Shown here piece by piece: positions 1-11,012 of a stretch of 39,536 bases of DNA. Where the stretch lies: contig JAULBX010027241.1 in NCBI GenBank assembly GCA_032358255.1, forward strand, positions 1-39,536, in the 5' to 3' direction. Position numbers and translations under genes: made by a program. The stretch is from Heterotrichella gracilis (taxonomy: Eukaryota > Sar > Xanthophyceae > Tribonematales > Xanthonemataceae). Position 1 is the first letter of the stretch. The number at the start of each line of letters is the position of its first letter. The notes beneath the pieces were generated by a model. The model was not told the origin of the DNA, made no database searches, and saw nothing but the letters and a program-made list of their open reading frames with translations.

Positions 1-54
1 GTATGGGGGTGGGGGGTGGGGTGGATGGGAATGGTGGGCATCGTAGGTGGGAGT

Positions 55-2237
55 GTGGTGACAGGAGACACCCTGTGCGATGAGAAGAACCCCTTCCTGC
101 TGGAGCGCATGGAGTGAGGTTTAGGGTTTAGGGTTTAGGGTTTTTTGAGCAGGGTGAGGCCTGTCTGGGGTAGGGGGGTAGGGTGGGTGGGAGGGGCTTC
201 CTGGAGCCAGATGTCAGGTCCACAGGCAAACACCATGTGGGTGGATTATGTTCAGTATCGGCTTGCACGTGGTGTTGTTTTTAACAGGTACACATGTCTT
301 GCTGATACGTGTGCGTCCCATGTAAGGCCAAACCATCAAGACCCTCACCTCCCTCCCTGCCCTCGCCACCACCCCACCCCACCCACCCCAGCACACCCAC
401 TGCCCACCCCCCACACCACTGTCCCTCACAACCGTCCCCCACCACAGATCGCCATTGAGCCCAGGACCAAGGGCGATCTTGAGAAGATGGCCAACGGCCT
501 CATCAAGCTGGCACAGGAGGACCCCTCCTTCCACTTCTCCCGCGATGAGGAGACCAACCAGACCGTGATTGAGGGCATGGGCGAGCTGCACCTGGAGATC
601 CTGGTGGACCGGCTCAAGCGCGAGTTCAAGGTGGAGTGCGACGTGGGCCCACCACAGGTAAGGAAAACCCTAGGTCAGGGTCTTGAGTGGGGTTAGGGTT
701 TCATGTAGGGTTTGATGGTGCACCTGGGTCAAGAGGGAGGTAAGGTGGGGTGCAATGTTGGCTTGCCTAACCCTAGGTTAGGGTTTTAAAACCAAGCTAG
801 GCGTTTGGTAAACCACATCACTCCAACTAGTCCGGTGGCCTGATGCATTGCCAATCACCACGCCTGATGCATTGCCAGCCATTGCCCACAGGGGTCACCC
901 TCTCACCTCTCCGCATCCCCTTAACAACCCGCGACACTCCCCCACCCCCAGGTGAACTACCGCGAGTCCATCTCCAAGTCTGGCGATGTGCGCTACATCC
1001 ACAAGAAGCAGTCGGGAGGCGCAGGCCAGTTTGCGGACGTGGCAATCCGCTTTGCCCCCGGCGAGCCCGGCACTGGGTTCACCTTCCGGTCTGAGATCAA
1101 GGGAGGAGCGGTGCCCAAGGAGTACATCCCTGGTGTCACCAAGGTGGGTGGCGGTGGGATATCAAGAAAAAATGCGTTTGTAATTTAAATTGGACAAGGA
1201 CAGATGCAAACGGATGTGTTGTACAATGTGGCCTGTGGGTCGTCCTGCGCTCGTTTAAAACCTCAGGTGACATCAAGTTGACACCTGAACAACGGATCGT
1301 GAATGTGCGGTGAGGTGGCGCTGGTGGGGTGACCTGTCGCATACAAGCATGGCCTTTGCAGGGTTAAATGCCACTTTGTAGGGTTCAAATTCCCTCTGCC
1401 CTCTCGACCCTCCTCCCCACCCCTTACCCACACCCACAAAACCCTCCCGCAGGGTCTCGAGGAGTCCATGTCCACCGGTATCCTTGCCGGCTACCCCGTG
1501 GTGGATGTGGAGACAACCCTGTATGATGGCTCCTATCACGATGTGGATTCCAGCGTGCTGGCCTTCCAGATTGCTGCGCGCGCCGCCTTCCGGGAGGGCA
1601 TGCGCAAGTGCGGGGTGCGGCTCCTGGAGCCAATCATGCGGGTGAGTGTGGGGGTGGGGTGGGTGGGGTTATGGGGTGACAATGTCCATTGCATGAAGTG
1701 TGGGTTACGGAAGCTGTATCTGAATATGCATGTCTAAGTGAAGAGACTTATTCTATTTACCCTGTAGGGCGCGTCTGCAGAATTCCAATCCTACCTGAAG
1801 TATCACTGCTTCCCATCCTTTGATTTTGCTGTAAAATATCTGTGAATTGAATCATTGTGGTCAAAGTTATATGTATGGATTTCCTGCCCGGTCACCCTGG
1901 GGGACGTCATCAAAATCAATGAATTCCTGTTTATAACTATTTTTTAATTAACATTTGCATTCCCCAGGTGGAGGTTGTGACCCCCGAGGACTACATGGGC
2001 GACGTCATCGGCGACCTCAACTCGCGCCGCGGCATGATCTCGGAGTACATTGACAAGCCAGCGGGGCTCAAGCTCATCAAGGCCAACGTGCCCCTCAGCG
2101 AGATGTTCCAATACGTGTCCACCCTGCGCGGCATGTCCAAGGGCCGCGCGCAGTACACCATGACCCTGGAGAAGTACGAGGTGGTGCCAAACCACATCCA
2201 GGAGAAGATCGTGTCGGAGAACAAGGTGGCGGCCTAA
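55..2237 (+). CDS. fusA: Organellar (plastid-type) elongation factor G, C-terminal part; 5' end outside window
   Basis: EF-G drives GTP-dependent translocation of tRNA and mRNA on organellar ribosomes. Visible exons: about 55-113 (residues [17 protein letters not shown], left border uncertain), 448-657, 952-1143, 1453-1641 and 1968-2237, ending with TAA. The last four join at phase 0 with GT/AG borders. They cover the end of domain II and domains III, IV and [15 protein letters not shown] in domain III, the [14 protein letters not shown] stretch and [13 protein letters not shown] in domain IV, and [12 protein letters not shown] and [16 protein letters not shown] in domain V. The wording is of the bacterial/plastid type, so the product is probably imported into the chloroplast; the transit peptide would lie upstream of the window. 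Between exon 1 (ending in a split GA codon) and 448 the family has a short FPDPVI-like piece for which I find no convincing exon. Mitochondrial EF-G is the less likely alternative. Confidence 0.93.
120..140 (+). repeat. Interstitial telomere-like repeat, three TTTAGGG units
   Basis: Three perfect TTTAGGG units start six bases after the GT donor of the first visible EF-G exon. TTTAGGG is the plant and green-algal telomere motif, so this is an interstitial copy inside an intron. Similar shorter motifs recur across the window, often close to splice sites. Confidence 0.9.
768..785. repeat. Head-to-head telomere-like inverted motif
   Basis: An AACCCTA motif is followed directly by TTAGGGTT, forming a small inverted repeat inside an intron of the EF-G gene. 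It resembles the inverted telomere-like motif at 5350-5370. Confidence 0.6.
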
Positions 2238-3479
2238 ATTTAGTGACGCGTCATGGGGGTGCCTTGCCGGTGTTGGTGGTGCTGGGGAGTGTGTGGTGCC
2301 TTCATGTGGGGAGGCAGTGCGTGTGGTTGTGCGGCGCAAGTGTGGGTGGCCTGGGGCTAATGGTGGGTTGGCAAAACCCTACACAAGGTTGTTGGCCTCT
2401 GCAGATTGCAATGGCATGCCACTGGGGTGCAGCTTGGGTGCATGGTGCGGTGCATTCAAGAGGGGTGCGGTTTTGAGATTTTTGCACATTTATATTTTAT
2501 AGCGGCGAGGCAGCATTCTCGACGCAGGTGCGGCCAGAAATGGTTACGAAGTTTTTAGCCTGAGGGAGTGATGCAGGGGGTATCAATAGTTCACGTGTTT
2601 TAATCTTCGAAAGTTGTGTCGGTGTTTATTCATTATCGCAGATGCAGCAAGTGAGCTGCTGCCGAGCCATGGGCGAGCCAGGGAGTTGTGGCGGTGGCAG
2701 ATGTGCTTTTACCAAATTGAGCTTTGAAGTTAATGATTTACCAATAGCACGCTGCTGCATCGGCAGCATGCCAACTAAGCTTTGGCAGTGGTCTATTTTT
2801 GGTGAATGTCAATGATTGCAATTTCCGGAATTGAATTGGCAATTAAACATCACTACCCTTGAGGGTGCCAACTGCTCAGTGACGTTGTAAATTAACTTCC
2901 AAAGCAAGTTGCCAAATATGATTAATTACATTAAATGCTGCCCTGGGCGAGTCGCGGTTTCCTGAGTTGCACAAACGCACTGTGCATGTGACATTGTGTC
3001 ATCACCTTCCACCCGTAAGCCTGAGCTACAGCTGTGAGCAATAGTACCCACCCAAATGCGGCAGCCATGGAACAGTTCTTAGAAGACTATTGGTTGCAGT
3101 TCGGACTACAAGTCTGTCATCAGTGACACCAACATGCAATTTGCTGGCTCGTGCATGCCACTATGTGTGCAGGCGTTTTGTTTCTTTCTTTACCTTGGTA
3201 AGCCTCTGGCCACAGGAGTACTTTACACCAAGCTGGGAGACAACGTTTCTCAAGCCATCCAGATATTTGCCCCAAAAATGTTATTGCTACGCCTAATTTA
3301 AAAGCAACATCGTGCAAATGCCACAACACACATACTACAAACAGAAAGTGCCCCAAACTACTGTCTTGAAGACTTCGTTCAAAATCAACTTGGTTCAAAA
3401 AGAAACTGTGTAGCTGCACTGACACCCGCTGCGTGACCTTACTTCCTCCCCCTAAAAGCAATTCAGTGAGATTACTCCT
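2238..3479. other. Non-coding stretch downstream of EF-G
   Basis: I see no exon with splice borders and coding character here. A TGTAA motif at 2886-2890 could be a polyadenylation signal for the EF-G gene if this alga uses the volvocalean signal, but it is about 650 bases after the stop. A GGCGTTTTGTTTCTTTCTT tract at about 3173-3191 recurs at about 9978 and, inverted, near 3743-3766, which suggests remnants of dispersed repeats. Confidence 0.4.
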
Positions 3480-3922
3480 TGCCATTATCTTTGTCCACCG
3501 TGTACAGTCTGTACTAGATCTGTGCTCTTGTAGACTCCTGCACATGTAAGTGCACTATTTACTGATAAGCATGGTGGGGTTTAGCATGCCATGGCAAGTG
3601 CTCTACAGATCTTGAGGGCGCGTCTCGCTGTTTTTGTTCCTTGCTAATGTAGCCAGTGCCCTCACCTTCAATCATTAATGAATCTCCACATGGGACAGCC
3701 CCAATGCCAGACGATTGCCTGAGGATCCCTGCCTGCTGCTGAAGAAACAAAGAAAGAAAACGCCCACAGGAGACAGCCAGGCACAGCACATACAACCTTC
3801 ACGCTCGTTCGACCTCAACCGTGTACCGATGTTGTGACGCCTGTCCCTCGAGTTGTCCACTTTCTGCTCCAACCTCATTCTCCCCCTCCAGCCTCACTTT
3901 CTGCCCTTGTAAGGCTGGACCA
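3480..3922 (-). pseudogene. Decayed copy of the 3' part of the coiled-coil gene at 4274-5183
   Basis: On the minus strand the stretch just below 3905 aligns with the coiled-coil exon at 4274-4428. Both have a RLE...M-R-L/N segment followed by about 20 residues ending in R-DRR-HNI in this copy and SDRVTTI in the intact one. A one-base shift breaks the frame here. Below it, 3480-3735 aligns base by base with about 4105-4300: a tract of the type GGTGGGGTTTAGCA, the flanking TAGACKCCTGCACA motif and the ATTGCCTGA motif are in the same order. It is therefore a second, older copy of the downstream part of that gene. Confidence 0.5.
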
Positions 3923-3931
3923 GAAAAAAAT

Positions 3932-4006
3932 GCAGAAAGTGAAGCTAGAGGCCAGCATGAGGCTCGAGCTGAAAGTGCACAACTAGAGCGCCGGTGTAAA
4001 CAACGT
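3932..4006 (+). repeat. Inverted copy of the coiled-coil segment
   Basis: Read on the plus strand, this stretch is clearly similar to the minus strand of 3826-3905 (GCAGAAAGTGA, then ATGAGG, GAGC-GAAAGTG and ACAACT in the same order). The two arms make an imperfect palindrome of about 75 bases per side around about 3918. Its short frame (KLEASMRLELKVHN, then stop) shows the same coiled-coil composition. Confidence 0.5.
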
Positions 4007-4273
4007 CAGTACAAGATCTGGACCCACCAGCCCTTCAAGGGATCAGGCAGTGGTCCCCAGGCCATGCAGACTACCCCAATACAATTCAAGGAGATGACTG
4101 CTCATCACCATCTTCTTCCACTGTGTCCAGTCTGTCCTTCGACTTGCGCACTCGTAGACGCCTGCACACATTGGTGCACTAGTAGGTTATTACCCTGGTG
4201 GGGTTTAGCAAGGCAACTTTTCAACAGATCTCCAGGGCGGCCCACTGCCAGATGTGGTTGGGGAGGTGCCCAT

Positions 4274-5183
4274 TTATGAGAGACCATTGCCTGATCTTGA
4301 AGTACTTGTTCGCCCCAACCTTGCATGAATGGTAGTAACCCTGTCGCTCAGCTTGGTGACGCTCTCCCTTAGGTTCCTCATACCCTCCTCCAGCCTCGCA
4401 AATGCATCTCTCAGGTCCCTTATTTCGCCTGCACCAACGTGAGCACGACTTTTCTTTAGACTAGCACACCGCAGTATGCAAGTGCGCCGGCCCCAGGTGC
4501 AGCGTTTAAACCTTATTCTGGCGTGCATGGTTAGGGTGTTGACGTCAGGGTTAGGGTCTCGCCAAATATATGGGGGGTTTTCCGGGGTTGGGTGCCAGGG
4601 CCTAAGCCTAAGGCTTGCACAGCAGTGGCTCAAATGTATGAGCAGAGTTAAACGGTCAAGAACGTGTTCAGTATGTGTACAGAAGTGTGCAAAACGTGTA
4701 CACCCATATCATATTCCATTGGCGTGCAAGTATGGCACATGCAAGCCCAGACAAGTTTAAGTACATGCAGTAACGTCGGTGGTGCAGGGTGGACGACAAA
4801 CCAAAGTGGGTAGTGAATGAGGGCTGGGGCATCCATATGCCATATGCCATATGCATGCAAGCTCATTGTATACCGGCTTGCCCACTTAAAGAGTAAAACA
4901 TTGATGAAAAAGACGTGGAATACGATACCAGGTAATGGACCCCTTTAATGGTGTGTATGTCAACTATCGACACTACTTTTAGTTCAATATATGTTACGAC
5001 AGTACCTTGGTTCACAAGGCACATAACATGATTCACTTCCTGTGGCGTGAGCGTGCTGCCGCGTCTGAGGTCGCCCTTGCTGATACAGTAGAAGTCTGGA
5101 GGAGGGACCATATTGACGTCATAGTCGAGGTTCACAAGGACTGCTAGGATTGCAGCTTGACGATCTGCTGGCAATGACGCCAT
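4274..5183 (-). CDS. Small unrecognised coiled-coil protein, about 110 aa
   Basis: Proposed two-exon gene on the minus strand. Exon 1 runs 5183 to 5006, starts MASLPADRQAAILAVL and ends one base into a codon at a GTACTG donor. Exon 2 starts at 4428 after a GTGCAG acceptor and completes that codon as Gly. It reads on through a heptad-like stretch (RDLRDAFARLEEGMRNL, then RESVTKLSDRV) to a stop at 4274. Exon 1 has the composition of a real protein and no stop; the phases of the two exons agree. I do not recognise the family. The final residues after TTIHA are doubtful, since another frame (NKYFKIRQWSLINGHLPNHI) also looks coding and could be joined by an unseen intron or have shifted. No signal peptide is visible. 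Neighbouring decayed copies suggest a multicopy gene or a mobile-element-derived frame. Confidence 0.45.
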
Positions 5184-5882
5184 AGTGTGCTTGTGGTGAA
5201 GGAGCAAGGCGTATTACACGGCAACGATGTCGCTCTGTACAGCTAAAGCTTGTAGAACCACACGAGTCAACCGAGATAGCTTTTTGACGTGTTGCACCAA
5301 AGAGGGACAGGTTGCACAGCTCGTTCCCCAGGAGAGTTGTAGACCCTAATTTAGGGTTTAAAACCCTAAAGTGCTTACCCTTGAAAACTGTCCAGAAACG
5401 GCCCAGGCAACCCTTGGAAAGGAGGGATGCATACAGATGTTTTCTGTCACAGACGTCATGACGAAGAAAAAGTATTTAGATAACAAGAGTAGGCACTTTC
5501 CTCAAACAGTCAAATTTCTCGTGCACAAGCAGCGTGCCAGACGCCCTCATCTTGCGAACACCTTGGCGTTGCTAGTATCAGCATGCCAAAAATGTGGCTG
5601 GATTGTAGCCATGTCTGCCTATGATGAGAGAGTGGCCGTCTGGGTGTGTGCAATACCCTAGACAGTGAGCAATGCCAACGTTTTCTGTCCAGCGAAAAGG
5701 GCCAGCCATGCTGTCGCGCTGGCCACTGTACCGATGGTGCAATGTAGCCCCACCCATTCCAGTCACACCTCGCCTCGCACCCCAACATCTATTCCCCGTT
5801 TCTCCCTCGCCTCCCCTCCCCCCACCTCCCACCCCTTAATCCTCAACCTCTTCCCTCCCTGTTTCTCCCCTCTGTGCCTCCT
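5184..5882. other. Intergenic stretch with a palindromic telomere-like motif
   Basis: A near-perfect palindrome of TTTAGGGTTT and AAACCCTAAA lies at 5350-5370. A weak plus-strand frame follows, but it has no clear start or splice signals. This stretch lies between the start of the coiled-coil gene and the stop codon of the 351-aa protein gene. Confidence 0.5.
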
Positions 5883-8800
5883 TCACCACCTTGCCTTCAG
5901 CCCCAGCCTGTGCAGGTCCACCTTGATGAGGGGCTCACCATCCTCAACAGGAAGCTGGCGGGGAAAGGGGACGGCTGCGGGGAAGGAAAGGTGGGTGTTA
6001 GTGAGCAGGAGGACTGGGGTGGTGGTTGGGAGGAGGGGAGTGGACGGAAGAGGAATTTGACAAAAGGGCAACCGCATTGAACACCATTGGGTGGTCATGT
6101 TACGGTTGGAACACACAGCGGCACACTAGGCAATCTGTCACTGCGGCTGGGAACGCTGTTACTGTACCTGTGACTGTATGGAACGCCCATGCACATACAG
6201 TCACACACTAGGTCCACACGACCTGAAACATGCACCTCCACGCGTCTGTCCATATGTTCAACCACTCACGCACACCCACACACTCACGAGCAATGCCACT
6301 CAAGTCAAATGACCAACCACATGCTTGGCTATTGAAGGGCTACCATCATGAGCACCCACACCCCTAATTGATTTGGTGGAAAGTCCAACCCCCCACCACA
6401 TGGTACACATACTTGCTGCTGCGCGTATGCGCATGGCCTCTCCTAGCCCCACCCTCACTTCATCCATCTCCACACCCATGGGGGACAGGCGCAGGCCCCC
6501 ACCAGGCGCGCTCTCCAACCTGAAAGTGACACAACACATTGGCTGTATTCAACCACTTGATTTGGGCATGAGCTGGGCCTCAAAGCACTTCTGATATGGG
6601 TTAAATGTCGATGTCAATGTGATTGTGATTGAAATTGACATTGCAATTGTAATTGTAATTATAACAGTAATTGTTTAATTGTTGATTGGTAGTATTGTAC
6701 CAGACCACGCCCAGCGTGATTGATCATGAGGGGCCATGCACGCGATTGAATCAGTGTACACAAACAATTGCACTATTTTGATAATAGCCTGTGAATTTCA
6801 ATGCCAAGGAGGGTGCACCATAACCTAGAACATGCGCTGGGGCCCACAGAAATTGCCAATGCGCAGATGGGGCATATTTATACAGTTACAAAGTGGGGAG
6901 GGCGTACCGTATCATTGCGCGTGCGGGAGGGTCCCAGAACCTCCCCATGTTTGCCAGGGGGCAATCATACTCAAGGCGAACAGCAAGCCCTGAGAACCCG
7001 AGCTCTAAGGTTTTCTGCAGCCGGAACACCGGGGAGGGGAGGACCTGCATAGATGGTGGGAGGGTGTGGTTACGGGGAAAGAGAAGGGGATGGGGGTTGT
7101 TAGTGAGGGTACAGGGTTACAGGACACAGGACCTAAGCCGCTTAAATCCCAAACCCTAGCTTTATACCTCATCGACGCCAGATTACAGAAATTGATCTGC
7201 GCCTGCGGCTTGAGCCGTGTTGGGTCATGTCCAACCCTAGTACATACCCTAAAGGACACTGCCAGGCCACCGAAATTGAGCACACACAAACCCTAGACCC
7301 TACACCATACACCATACATTGAGCATGCACAAACCCCTAAAACCTAGCCCCTTACCCTAATTGACGCCAGGTCACAGAACTTGACCTGCGCCAGCGGCTT
7401 GAGCTGCATGACGTCCATGTCAAATTCCATCCCCACCCCCACATCCACCATGGGGAACCTCTTCCCCTGTTGAGGCCCGTATCGCTCCTCCAGCATGGGC
7501 CCGATGTCCAGGTGGCGCATCACCTTGAGCCGGGCGCCTGGGGACAAGGGGGGCGACAAAATGGTAAAACAAAAAAACATATTGGAAAAAGGGTTGGCCC
7601 GATGTTCAGGTGGCCGGGCGCATGGAAATAAATACCATAAGAACAGCATGCAAGAGAACATGGTAATGTAACTTGGACAGGGGGAAATAAGCATACTGAA
7701 AATAGAGCAGTAAAAACATGCGTGCACTGTACGAAATATGGAGTGTTCATCTTGAAGAGATTGATGGTCAATGCATTACAAGTCGTGATTGTTTCTAGGT
7801 AATAACCCATATTTCAAACAAATTATTTAATTCACGGCAAGGGGAACCCTGACCACACGTAGATAAGTTACAGAAAGCAAGGAAGGTTAGAATATGCGGC
7901 ACTGGCTGGCTTCCCACAATCTGTTGTCTCGCTGATCTACCAAACCATAAGCATTTAGATGTTCTCCCGTCTGACATTTGCCCACACACACAGGGACCCC
8001 CCAACCTGTCAAAAAGCTCTTCTCCTGCGCCCCGTCTGCGTGCGCCACCCCCCTTGCTTCCGGCACCGACATGAACGCCTGCACGGGGAGGGTGGGGGGC
8101 GAGGAGTAGTTTTCCGCCCTGCCCCTCCTGCCATTCCTCCCCCTGGCCTTGGGCTTGCGGCTGAAGATGGACCCCTCAGCGTGCTGCGCCCAGTGCTCCG
8201 GCATGCTGCAGCGGTGGAATACCGGTATTTAAATATCTTATCTGCATTTTTTGGTTGAAACTTTTATGATTTTCCTGCTGGCAGATTTTGGGGTGTTGTT
8301 TCGCCAGTAATTGTGCAAGAAAACATCAAACACCCCTGGATGTTTCCCACCAAACCTACATACAACAAAGCGCGCACCCTTCCTGTAGCAAGGGCTGTTA
8401 AGGTCCTTGCTCTCTGCCTCCCTACTCGCTGCACCACAACCCTATAGGACCCTAACATTGGCCGCCACACTGAGCAACCAAAGCGTTGTTAACCCAAACA
8501 GTTCCCCTCCAGGGTTTCCACTTACATTGGCCTGCGCAGGTCGATGGACATCGAGCCCCGAGTTGTGCCCAGCACAAACTGCCCGATAGCGCTGGAGATC
8601 CACTGGTACTGCACAGCACAAGGAACAAGCGTCAATGCCAATGCAGAGCGCAACTGTCACATGGGGGTACTTTCCTCCCAGTGGACCTGTCAAACACATA
8701 TGGTTCCTACTTCGCCCTCCCCTGCTCTCCCCTACTTCATTCTCCCCCATTTTGCCCTCCAATACTTCCCCAGTGGAGATACTCCCAGCGGCCCTCTCAC

Positions 8801-9528
8801 ATGATGCACAGCTGCAAGGGGTGATGGCAAATGGCCAGGATAAATTATAATCAATTATCCTGACATTGAAGTTGCAGGGCAAGGTGTAGACCGCGCCTAA
8901 TCTCCCATCAACATTTTAATGTTTTTGTTTAAATTTATTTCTCTTTCTGGTTTTTTGGTTAATGTTCAAGTGCCATCCAGGTACCCACACCATAGGAGGG
9001 TATTTCAAGTCCTAGCTGTTGAAGATCTGAACGTGGCACGGACGGTGGGTCTATATGCATGCATGTTGTGGCATGCCATGTGACAGTCAGTGCACACGAT
9101 ACGTGATCCCCTGTGGTTTGCGCTTTGAAGAAAACACACCTATATTGTGCTGAAGTACTACGCCGTTAATTCCCATAATATAGCACTGCGTGCCCAGAGC
9201 ACTTGTTTCTCCAGTCACCGAATGCATGCATGCCTTATCACCCACTACCACCCTTGCCTGCACAAACACCCACCAGTGGCCGTTGCTCCCCAGTGGACAC
9301 GTCATATCCTGGAGGCGCACTTGCAGCGGCGTAACCAAAGTCTGACTGCATCTGGGGTGGCATTGGCGGTGCGGATGGGTGCACATGGTGCGGTTGGGAG
9401 AATGGTCCCGCTTGAGGGGCTGCGGCTGTCGGCGGGCTGCTGTAGGCTGCGGTGGGCTGGGGGTATGAGGCGGCGGTTTGTGTGCCCGATGCCGCCGGTG
9501 AGGGGGCTTTCCAGTCAAACAACCCCAT
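5883..9528 (-). CDS. Conserved-looking 351-aa protein of unknown function, seven exons
   Basis: Exons on the minus strand: 9528-9274, 8608-8526, 8205-8006, 7537-7356, 7044-6908, 6519-6413 and 5974-5883 (stop TGA). All six junctions have GT/AG borders and agree in phase (0, 2, 1, 0, 2, 1), which is strong evidence for one gene. The protein starts MGLFDWKAPSP and has a Pro/Ala/Gln-rich, probably disordered segment to about residue 75. A compact region begins YQWISSAIGQFVLGTTRG, followed by a basic patch (KPKARGRNGRRGR). The C-terminal half, from KVMRHLDIGP to VDLHRLGLKARW, alternates polar and hydrophobic residues as beta strands do. There is no signal peptide and no obvious transmembrane helix. 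I cannot name the family; a beta-rich or membrane-barrel-like protein is a guess. The last exon could instead splice at a weak GTGGTG donor just before the stop. Confidence 0.82.
6600..6690. repeat. AATTG/ATTG-rich low-complexity tract in an intron
   Basis: A run of imperfect GTGATTG, AATTGTAATT and related words lies in the intron between the exons at 7044-6908 and 6519-6413 of the 351-aa protein gene. It looks like a degenerate short-period repeat. Confidence 0.6.
7168..7216 (-). repeat. Partial copy of an exon end inside the following intron
   Basis: This stretch matches the 3' end of the exon 7537-7356 (about 7358-7407). On the minus strand it reads RLKPQAQINFCNLASMR, against QLKPLAQVKFCDLASIR in the real exon. 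The GT donor that follows the real exon is not kept. A telomere-like AAACCCTAG motif sits next to the copy. Confidence 0.8.
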
Positions 9529-11012
9529 AATGTTTTGGTCTCGTTAGATCAGCTTCTGCACAGCGACCTGGATTCGTGTGTATGGCACTGTGTGTCTTTG
9601 TTTCCACCAGCTTGCTTGGACTTTGCAACTTGTGCCACAGCAAACTAACGAAGGATGGTGCGTTCTGGCGCAGTGCAGAATGAGGGGAACGCTTTTACGC
9701 TGTTTCGAAGCAGGCTGGCCGGGCATGCACTGAGTGAAATCCTAGGTGCATAGGGTTGGGTTGGAAAACCTGAGAGTAATGCCCCCTTTTCACAGTCAAC
9801 TGGACCCCTGCACGCAAAATGGATTATAATATTGTATCTTGTCTCTGGGACCAAGCAAGTGCTTTTTTATGGCAAATTGTGTGGCTCAGCAACTGCAGCA
9901 ACCTGCTGCAACTGCCAAAACAGGCTGCAAAACAGGCAGAATGTGCGAACACAGAAAGTTGCATACATTTTTGTGGGGGCGTTTTGTTTCTTTCTTCGTT
10001 GACACTTTGTTACTTTCTTGCATGGCCAACCATTAGTGGATATTCAGGCTGAAATGCTCAATCCCCTTTGCTGCTACTAAACCCTGCCCAGGGGAGAACT
10101 GACCCTGGTAACTCTCACCCATCAAGCGGAAAAACTCCCCTGCCTAAAACCAAACTGGATACCTATGCACTTTCCTTGCACACAACCGTCATTGCTACTT
10201 TGTCCTGGCTGACTTCTGAATCGTACTCTGAAACCCTTTGCTTGTGAGCGCACAATAGGAACAAACCAAACAATGGTCAAGAGCTTTTGAAAAGAATGAA
10301 GGCAAGTGGATTGCAGGCAAAAGGCCTGTCTTTTAAATGGAAGAACATTTTGAAGGAAGCATGAGTGCTAGACAACAACAACTACAGCTGTATTGTGCAA
10401 GTCAGTGTGTGGAGGTTCGCACACACAAATGAATTCACACATTTATTTGTGCACATCAGAAGAAACAATAATGCCACAGGGCATGTCAGACAACAGAATC
10501 TGATTGGGCAAAGGTTGTCTTGAAAAAGGCTACTGAAAAATGAAACGATACTTACAGCCCATGCACACAATAAAACTCACACAAAAGAGACCCCTACAGG
10601 GATACATGTGCCCAATTTCATAAATCAACTGCACAGCAAACCATAAATGACCAGCCTAATCCACCCACCCTGCTGTGCTATCCTCAGCCCTGGAGCTGCA
10701 CCCCCCCAAGCCTAGCCTGAACTCTCATGGCTACCCTAAATGGACAGATCTCTAAGGCCAGATTTTTTATTTTGCTAGTCTGGTGAATGCTGAAAGCAGC
10801 AATGGATTCATGCTGAGTCCAAAAACCCTAAACACGTCCGTTTGAGGCAGGGTGGTTCATGCTGCATCCACAATGGATGCGCATTCATTGCTGATCTACT
10901 CCCTCCCGAGAAAGATGTTCTCCAAAAGATGTTAAATGTGCACCTAACATGGCATCGTAGCCTTGTTTTTCACTGCTGTAAATTGCCAAGGCCACTTACC
11001 ATACAGCACTGC
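9529..11012. other. Intergenic region, likely promoter of the 351-aa protein gene
   Basis: No exon recognised. It lies between the ATG of the 351-aa protein gene and the stop of the large matrix-protein gene, both on the minus strand. It contains the GCGTTTTGTTTCTTTCTT tract (about 9980) shared with 3174 and a CAACTGC-rich stretch at 9890-9950. AAACCCTAAAC at about 10823 is another telomere-like motif. Confidence 0.5.

Noticed and set aside
1376..1395. GGGTTCAAATTCC resembling a tRNA B box
   Set aside because: No matching A box or cloverleaf around it; it lies in an EF-G intron with a pyrimidine-rich tract.
2886..2890. TGTAA polyadenylation signals as general gene-end markers
   Set aside because: One is plausible after EF-G, but no consistent TGTAA is found shortly after the other stops, so I did not call terminators or gene ends from it.
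3120..3545. Minus-strand frame of about 141 residues
   Set aside because: No sustained protein-like composition or splice agreement. Its 5' part overlaps the decayed copy of the coiled-coil gene, so any resemblance comes from that.
5371..5661. Plus-strand open frame of about 96 residues after a telomere-like motif (contains MFSVTDVMTKKKYLDNK)
   Set aside because: It has no ATG at the frame start, no clear splice borders and no recognisable pattern. The second half changes composition. Not enough support for a gene.
5929..5990. Plus-strand exon-like frame VHLDEGLTILNRKLAGKG with AG and GT borders
   Set aside because: The opposite strand here is the last exon of the 351-aa gene, whose phase matches all upstream exons. 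The plus-strand frame is its shadow.
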